A stretch of DNA of 64,000 nt. Source: Stutzerimonas stutzeri (GTDB taxonomy: Bacteria > Pseudomonadota > Gammaproteobacteria > Pseudomonadales > Pseudomonadaceae). Positions 59,156-64,000 of this stretch are shown piece after piece; position 1 is the first letter of the stretch, and every line of letters begins with the position of its first letter. Below the pieces are notes generated by a model, which saw nothing but the letters and a program-made list of their open reading frames with translations, did no database searches and was not told the origin of the DNA. Location: contig NZ_POUL01000003.1 in the NCBI RefSeq assembly GCF_002890895.1, positions 186,001 to 250,000 on the forward strand, written 5' to 3'. The translations under genes and the position numbers were made by a program.

Positions 59156-59869
59156 TCATTCGATCACTCCGGTGACACGAACGCGACGGCTCTGCACTGG
59201 CGTCTCTGCCTGCGTCGCCTTGGCGCGCTCAGCGAGGTGCTCGTCGATACGATTCTTCAGGGCAATCAGCAGGCCGAGCACGATAAAGGCGCCTGGTGGC
59301 AGGATGGCCAACAGGAAGCCCTTGTAGTCGCTGAACAGCGTCAGCTGCCAGTCGCTGGCGATCGGGCCGAACAGCAGATGCATGTTGGCGAACACCGCAC
59401 CGGTGCCAATCAATTCGCGTACGCCACCCAGCACCACGAGGACCAGGGCGAACCCGAGCCCCATGAGCAAGCCATCAAAGCCCGCAATCAACGGATTATG
59501 CTTGGCGGCGAAGCCATCGGCACGGCCGAGGATGACGCAGTTGGTGGTGATCAACGGGATGAAAATGCCGAGTATCTGGTACAGCTCATAGGTATAGGCC
59601 TGCATGAGCAGCTCGATACAGGTCGTCAGTGCCGCGATGATCATCACGAACGCGGGCAGGCGCACCGCAGTATTGACGACGCCCCGTACCAGCGACACGC
59701 CAACGTTCGAGCAGATCAGCACCAGGGCTGTGGCGAGTCCGAGCCCGAGCGCGTTGACCGCCGAGTTGCTCACGCCGAGCAGTGGGCACAGGCCAAGTAG
59801 CTGGACCAGTGCCGGATTGTTTTTCCACAGGCCGTTGACGCTCAGTTCGCGATAGCTTGGATTGCTCAT
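59156..59869 (-). CDS. rnfE: Electron transport complex subunit RnfE
   Basis: Membrane subunit of the Rnf/Rsx complex, 237 residues with six helices ([19 protein letters not shown] at the N-terminus; [17 protein letters not shown]). The complex moves electrons from NADH to ferredoxin using ion motive force, or the reverse, and in E. coli keeps SoxR reduced. Overlaps rnfG by four bases. Confidence 0.95.
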   Translation of the reverse strand: MSNPSYRELSVNGLWKNNPALVQLLGLCPLLGVSNSAVNALGLGLATALVLICSNVGVSLVRGVVNTAVRLPAFVMIIAALTTCIELLMQAYTYELYQILGIFIPLITTNCVILGRADGFAAKHNPLIAGFDGLLMGLGFALVLVVLGGVRELIGTGAVFANMHLLFGPIASDWQLTLFSDYKGFLLAILPPGAFIVLGLLIALKNRIDEHLAERAKATQAETPVQSRRVRVTGVIE

Positions 59870-60645
59870 TGGGTTCGGCCTTCCTGCTCGGCTTGCGGAT
59901 CGTTGGTCTGCAATGTGTCGCGGGTCGCAGCGGCGCCGGCGCGCGAGTGGGTAGTGACCTCGTCCGGCTCGACCTCATCTTCCAGCGCAGCTTCGGCTGC
60001 TATCGGCGCCCTGTCGGCAGCGAGCAGCTCCTGCTTGTGGGCTGCAAAGTATTGCAGGGCCCGATGCACGGCGCCCACTACTGCCCGCGGCGTAATGGTG
60101 GCTCCGGCAAACTGGTCGAACTCGCCACGATCCTTTTTCACCGCCCAGCCTGACGCGTCTGGATCGCTCAGTGAGCGGTTTTCAAAGCTGCGTATCCAGG
60201 GGCTCTTGGCCAGTTCGATCTTGTCGCCCAAGCCGGGTGTTTCACGGTGCGCGACCACGCGAACGCCGGCGACTCGCCCGTCTGCCTGCACGCCTACCAG
60301 CAGCTGGATCGCACCGCTGTATCCGTCGGGTGCAATGGCTTGCAGGATCACCGCGCTTGGCTGGCCGTTCTTCATTGCGACATAGGCCGGCATGGGCTGG
60401 CGAGTGCCGAGCAGCGGATCCTGCACAACAACGCTGCTGTCGAGCAGCTGATTGTCATAGCTGTCTCTAGGGAGGATCTCGTTGAGGGCCCGTAGCTGTG
60501 CGGCACGCTCCGAGGCTTGAATCCGTTCTGCCGTGAACTGCTGGAGCAGGGTTACGCCACCAACGGTGAAAATCGCAAACAGGCCGAGCACCAGGCTGTT
60601 CTTGAGCATCGAGCGGCTGAGTTCAGGGATGATCATGTCATTCAC
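59866..60645 (-). CDS. rnfG: Electron transport complex subunit RnfG
   Basis: Membrane-anchored flavoprotein of 259 residues. One N-terminal helix ([18 protein letters not shown]), periplasmic domain, and FMN-threonine motif [16 protein letters not shown]. The C-terminal 50 residues are an acidic, Ala-rich tail unlike the compact end of E. coli RsxG. It starts inside the end of rnfD. Confidence 0.94.
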   Translation of the reverse strand: MNDMIIPELSRSMLKNSLVLGLFAIFTVGGVTLLQQFTAERIQASERAAQLRALNEILPRDSYDNQLLDSSVVVQDPLLGTRQPMPAYVAMKNGQPSAVILQAIAPDGYSGAIQLLVGVQADGRVAGVRVVAHRETPGLGDKIELAKSPWIRSFENRSLSDPDASGWAVKKDRGEFDQFAGATITPRAVVGAVHRALQYFAAHKQELLAADRAPIAAEAALEDEVEPDEVTTHSRAGAAATRDTLQTNDPQAEQEGRTQ

Positions 60646-61666
60646 CCAGCTTGAAGCCGCGCTCGGCCTTGCGATGGCCGTAGGTGCGCGGACGGGTGTA
60701 ATAGTCGATGGTGGGAGCTGACAGGTTCATCAGCAGCACGGCGAACGCCACGGCATCCGGATAGCCGCCCCACGCGCGAATGACATAGACGAGAATGCCT
60801 ACGCCTGCACCGAAAATAAGTCGGCCCTGGTTGCTGGTGGCGCTGCTCACCGGGTCGGTGACGATGAAGAAGGCACCGAGCATGGTAGCGCCGCTGAGCA
60901 GGTGGAACAGCGGTGAACCATGGCTATCAGAGCCTGAACCGTTCCAGAACAACAAGCTCATGACGACCAACGCGGCAAGCATGCCAACCGGCGCATGCCA
61001 GCTGAACAGGCGCTTGTGCAGGAGGAACAGGCCGCCGGCCAGAAACGCGAGGTTGACGACCTCCGAGCCGATCCCGCCGAAGTGACCGAAAGCTGGGTTG
61101 GCCCAAAGCTCGTCCACGGTCAGGCTCTTGTTGACCTTGAGAACATCAAGCGCGGTAGCCTGTGTCCAGCCATCGGGCAGCGAGGCGATGCCAAGGATGT
61201 GCTGCAGTCCGGCACTCAAGCCGACCGTGTGGGGCACGGGCCAGGTGGTCATTTCCACCGGAAACGAAACGAGCACCACCACGTAGCCAATCATGGCGGG
61301 ATTGAAGGGGTTCTGACCCAGTCCACCATAGAGCTGCTTGCCGAGCGCGATGGCGCTGCCCGTGGCGATCAATGTCAGCCACCAAGGCGAGTAGGGTGGC
61401 AGCGCCAGTGCTAGCAGGACCGCCGTAACCAATGCGCTGCCGTCGCGCAGGAAGAATTGCACTGGGCGTTGCCTTAGTCTCAGGATCAGCGCCTCACAAC
61501 CAAGGGCTACAGCGCTAGCCCAGAGCAGGTTGATCAGGGTGCCGGCGCCATACAGCCACGTCAGGGCGATTACGCCGGGCAAGGTTGCCGCCAGCACCAG
61601 CAACATGACTCGCTGGGTGCGGTTGTTTCCTTTGGTGTGCGGTGAGGTGATGCGGGGCAGGGCCAT
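60638..61666 (-). CDS. rnfD: Electron transport complex subunit RnfD
   Basis: Integral subunit of 342 residues with about nine helices and a covalent FMN site in [39 protein letters not shown] is the conserved start. It overlaps rnfG by eight bases; 89 bases separate it from rnfC, with a small hairpin between. Confidence 0.95.
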   Translation of the reverse strand: MALPRITSPHTKGNNRTQRVMLLVLAATLPGVIALTWLYGAGTLINLLWASAVALGCEALILRLRQRPVQFFLRDGSALVTAVLLALALPPYSPWWLTLIATGSAIALGKQLYGGLGQNPFNPAMIGYVVVLVSFPVEMTTWPVPHTVGLSAGLQHILGIASLPDGWTQATALDVLKVNKSLTVDELWANPAFGHFGGIGSEVVNLAFLAGGLFLLHKRLFSWHAPVGMLAALVVMSLLFWNGSGSDSHGSPLFHLLSGATMLGAFFIVTDPVSSATSNQGRLIFGAGVGILVYVIRAWGGYPDAVAFAVLLMNLSAPTIDYYTRPRTYGHRKAERGFKLGE

Positions 61667-61727
61667 TGGCTCTCCGGTGAATACTTGGAAGGGAGGGCGA
61701 TCACCTGTCGATCACCACACTCCCTGT

Positions 61728-61746
61728 GCAGCGCCGACGGCGCTGC
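61728..61746 (-). other. Small hairpin between rnfC and rnfD
   Basis: Perfect 8-bp repeat gcagcgcc / ggcgctgc around gac, nine bases beyond the rnfC stop. No T run. It could affect mRNA stability and the ratio of subunits. Confidence 0.5.
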
Positions 61747-61755
61747 TCCTGACGA

Positions 61756-64000
61756 TTAGGTATGTTCCTGAAGTTTGCGCTCGGCATCGCTCAGGCGTGC
61801 CTGGGCGCGTTCGATGGCCGCTGGGTCGCCGTTGTCGTCGCGCTCGAGCTTGCGCAGATCGGCGCGTGCAAACGCAACTTCGGTCTTGAGTGTCCGGGTC
61901 TGCTCATCTATGGGCTGCTTGTCGGTGCGCACCAGGTCTGGTGCCGGCCTGCCGGATCCAGCCTCAGCGTCATGAAGCGCCTGCTCGGCACTCGCCAGAG
62001 CATCGCGCAGCTTGCTCAGCTGCGCCTCTTCGGCACCGGCCTTTTCGGCTTTCTTGAGTTCTGCTCGTTTCATCGCCAACTCGATCTTGGCTTTCTTGAG
62101 CGCCTCTTCGCCAGGTGTCTTGGCTGCAGGCTTGGTTTCTTTTGGCGGCTCGAGCGCGGTTTCAGCCTCGGCCAGTTGTGACCGCAAGCGGCTCAATTCT
62201 GCCTCCTGCTCAGCGTCTCTTGTTTCGAGCTTCTCCAGCTTGCGAACCTGAGCGCGCAGCATCGCCGCTTCGATCTTGGCTTTCTTTGCCGCGTCGTCAT
62301 TGGCGGGTTTGGCTGGCGTCGCAGGGGGAGTGTCCTGCACAGAAGCTAGTGTTTTCTCCGCTTCGGTCAGCTGGGCCTGAAGGCGGCTCAGCTCGGCGTT
62401 CTGGTCGGCATCGCGGGCGTCGAGCTTCTCCAGCTTGCGAACCTGAGCGCGCAGCATCGCCGCTTCGATCTTGGCTTTCTTTGCCGCGTCGTCATTGGCG
62501 GGTTTGGCTGGCGTCGCAGGGGTGGTTTCCTGCACTGAAGCTAGTGTTTTCTCCGCTTCGGTCAGTTGAGCCTTTAGGCGACTCAGCTCGCCGTCCTGGG
62601 CGGTATCACGGGCGTCGAGCTTCTCCAGCTTGCGGATCTGAGCGCGCAGCATCGCCGCTTCGATTTTGGCTTTTTTGGCAGCCTCATCGTTGACCGGCGG
62701 AGCCGCGGGGGAAGCATCAGCAGGGCCAGCGGCTTCGTCCAGTGCCTTCTGCGCATTGGCAGCAGCGGTACGCAGCTCGGTAACCTGAGCTTCCAGTTCA
62801 GGCGTCGCATGGATAGCCAGCTGCTTTTCCGCCTTTTTCAGCGCGACCTGCGCCATGCTGGCTTCGATCTTGAGCTTCTTCTGCTGCTCGGACAGGCCCG
62901 CCTTTTGCGCCTGGACGCGGGCGACCGGATCGTCCTGATTCGGTACTGAACTGGTCTCGGCTTGAGCCGCCTTGGCTTTTGCAGCGCGCTCGGCTCGGGC
63001 TTTACGGTCGGCCTCTTTCTGCTCTTCGGCACGGCGCAAGCGCTCCTGGCGCAGCTCGAAGCGCTGCTTGGAGTGTTCGGCTTTCTGCTGTTTCTGCTCC
63101 AGTTCGCGGATTTCGCCCTTGGCAGCGCGGTAGTACTGCACCAGCGGAATACTCGACGGGCAGACGTAGGCACAAGCGCCGCACTCGATGCAGTCGAACA
63201 GGTTGTAGGCCTTGAGCTGCTCGTGCTCCTGGCCCAGCGCGAAGAAGTGTAATTGTTGCGGTAGCAGGCTTGCCGGGCACGCTTCTGCACACTCGCCGCA
63301 GCGAATGCATGGCAGTGCTGGTGGTGGCGGAGGCAGTTCCGAAAGTGTGCTGGCGAGCAGGCAGTTGGTGGTCTTGATCAGCGGCACGTCCATTGACGGC
63401 AGGGTATAGCCCATCATCGGTCCGCCCATGATCAACCGATTGAGCCGGGCGGGGTCGAGACCGGCGAATTCCAGCAGATCAGCCACTGGCGTACCGATCA
63501 ACGCCTCGACATTCATGGGGCGCGCCAAGGCTTCGCCGGTCAGTGTCGTAACACGGGAGATAAGCGGTTTACCCAGCAGTACGGCGTCATGGATGGCGAC
63601 GCAGGTACCGACGTTCTGGCACAGCATGCCGATGTCGGCCGGCAGGCCGCCGCTGGGGACCTCTTCGCCGGTCAGAATCTGTATCAGCTGCTTTTCGCCA
63701 CCCGAGGGGTACTTGGTAGGAAACACCTTGACCAGGAATCCTCGTTCGCCCACGGCGGTGCGGACGGCTTCGATCGCCTCCGGTTTGTTGTCCTCGATGC
63801 CGATCAGCACCTGCTTCGGCTGGATCAGCTGAACAAGTATCTCAATCCCCGCGACAAGCTCGTTTGCCTTCTCGCGCATCAACCTATCGTCGGCCGTGAT
63901 ATAGGGCTCGCATTCGGTGCCGTTGATGATCAGTGCACGAATTTCCCGGGTGGGCGGCCCGTTCAGCTTGACGGCCGTTGGGAAGCCGGCGCCACCGAGT
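61756..64000 (-). CDS. rnfC: Electron transport complex subunit RnfC (5' end beyond window)
   Basis: NADH-binding iron-sulfur subunit; about 747 residues lie in the window, and the N-terminus is outside. The first residues seen ([12 protein letters not shown]) are part of the NADH/FMN domain. Two 4Fe-4S motifs follow: [12 protein letters not shown] near 63300 and [12 protein letters not shown] near 63180. From about 63060 to the stop lies a tail of some 430 residues, rich in Ala, Lys and Glu, predicted coiled coil, with three close copies of a 65-residue repeat and more diverged ones. Such tails occur in other proteobacterial RnfC; copy number varies. rnfA and rnfB should lie to the right. 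Confidence 0.96.
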   Translation of the reverse strand, partial: LGGAGFPTAVKLNGPPTREIRALIINGTECEPYITADDRLMREKANELVAGIEILVQLIQPKQVLIGIEDNKPEAIEAVRTAVGERGFLVKVFPTKYPSGGEKQLIQILTGEEVPSGGLPADIGMLCQNVGTCVAIHDAVLLGKPLISRVTTLTGEALARPMNVEALIGTPVADLLEFAGLDPARLNRLIMGGPMMGYTLPSMDVPLIKTTNCLLASTLSELPPPPPALPCIRCGECAEACPASLLPQQLHFFALGQEHEQLKAYNLFDCIECGACAYVCPSSIPLVQYYRAAKGEIRELEQKQQKAEHSKQRFELRQERLRRAEEQKEADRKARAERAAKAKAAQAETSSVPNQDDPVARVQAQKAGLSEQQKKLKIEASMAQVALKKAEKQLAIHATPELEAQVTELRTAAANAQKALDEAAGPADASPAAPPVNDEAAKKAKIEAAMLRAQIRKLEKLDARDTAQDGELSRLKAQLTEAEKTLASVQETTPATPAKPANDDAAKKAKIEAAMLRAQVRKLEKLDARDADQNAELSRLQAQLTEAEKTLASVQDTPPATPAKPANDDAAKKAKIEAAMLRAQVRKLEKLETRDAEQEAELSRLRSQLAEAETALEPPKETKPAAKTPGEEALKKAKIELAMKRAELKKAEKAGAEEAQLSKLRDALASAEQALHDAEAGSGRPAPDLVRTDKQPIDEQTRTLKTEVAFARADLRKLERDDNGDPAAIERAQARLSDAERKLQEHT
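62050..62700 (-). repeat. Tandem 195-base repeats in the rnfC tail
   Basis: The anchor gagcttctcc recurs at 62227, 62422 and 62617, exactly 195 bases (65 codons) apart. Copies at 62225-62327 and 62420-62522 are identical by eye over about 100 bases. The unit encodes [35 protein letters not shown] and [12 protein letters not shown] further copy near 62060-62115 is diverged. Confidence 0.93.

Overview
The window is GC-rich chromosomal DNA of a Pseudomonas-type gammaproteobacterium, most likely of the P. stutzeri (Stutzerimonas) group. The genus-level call rests on an H-NS-like MvaT protein, the aapJQMP transporter, ohr/ohrR, the OmpA-type stator protein MotY and the Rnf operon. Several blocks also keep the gene order I remember from P. 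aeruginosa (PA4329-PA4313, PA3861-PA3858, PA3747-PA3735, PA3528-PA3524, PA3496-PA3491). Those locus comparisons are from memory, not from a search. Almost everything is core housekeeping. I see no prophage, insertion sequence, CRISPR array, tRNA or rRNA.

Layout. 1-2.9 kb: pyruvate kinase (cut by the left edge), then a lipoprotein, a DUF4124 protein and a PilZ protein. 3-9.8 kb: a tightly coupled six-gene operon on the minus strand (RDD, SpoIIM-like, DUF4129, DUF4350, MoxR ATPase, DUF58). This is the least understood system here. 10-15 kb: sbcB, mvaT, purU, a HerA-like ATPase and small proteins. 15.6-21.3 kb: a bifunctional GDP-mannose enzyme, yaaA, a metal exporter with a histidine/aspartate repeat, and a PIN-PhoH ATPase behind a foldable leader. 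21.4-26.1 kb: moaCDE, rhlB, a cNMP-fold/GGDEF protein and a carboxylesterase. 26.4-34.7 kb: aapJQMP (amino-acid ABC importer) and purL. 34.9-42.4 kb: stress and repair functions (ohr/ohrR, L,D-transpeptidase, two Nudix enzymes, gamma carbonic anhydrase, purT, a CBS-domain transporter, a CcsA-like protein). 42.6-46.1 kb: ffh and rpsP-rimM-trmD-rplS. 46.2-53.5 kb: antiporter, xerD, dsbC, a GFA-family protein, hom-thrC. 53.6-58.4 kb: rnt-pyrC, motY with a sigma-28-type promoter, argG, gloA and a small acidic protein. 58.5-64 kb: nth and rnfC-D-G-E, with rnfC running off the right edge.

How genes fit together. purL, purU and purT form a formate/one-carbon loop in purine synthesis: PurU releases formate from formyl-tetrahydrofolate and PurT uses formate. 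xerD-dsbC-hom-thrC and rpsP-rimM-trmD-rplS are classical conserved strings. Ohr/OhrR is a self-contained peroxide module with a clear palindrome between the genes.

The points most worth follow-up are the MoxR/DUF58 envelope operon with its altered DUF58 metal site, the near-identical 65-residue repeats in the RnfC tail, the leader before the PIN-PhoH gene, twin palindromes between aapP and purL, and the isolated flagellar promoter before motY. No clearly new system was found; the MoxR operon is the nearest candidate.
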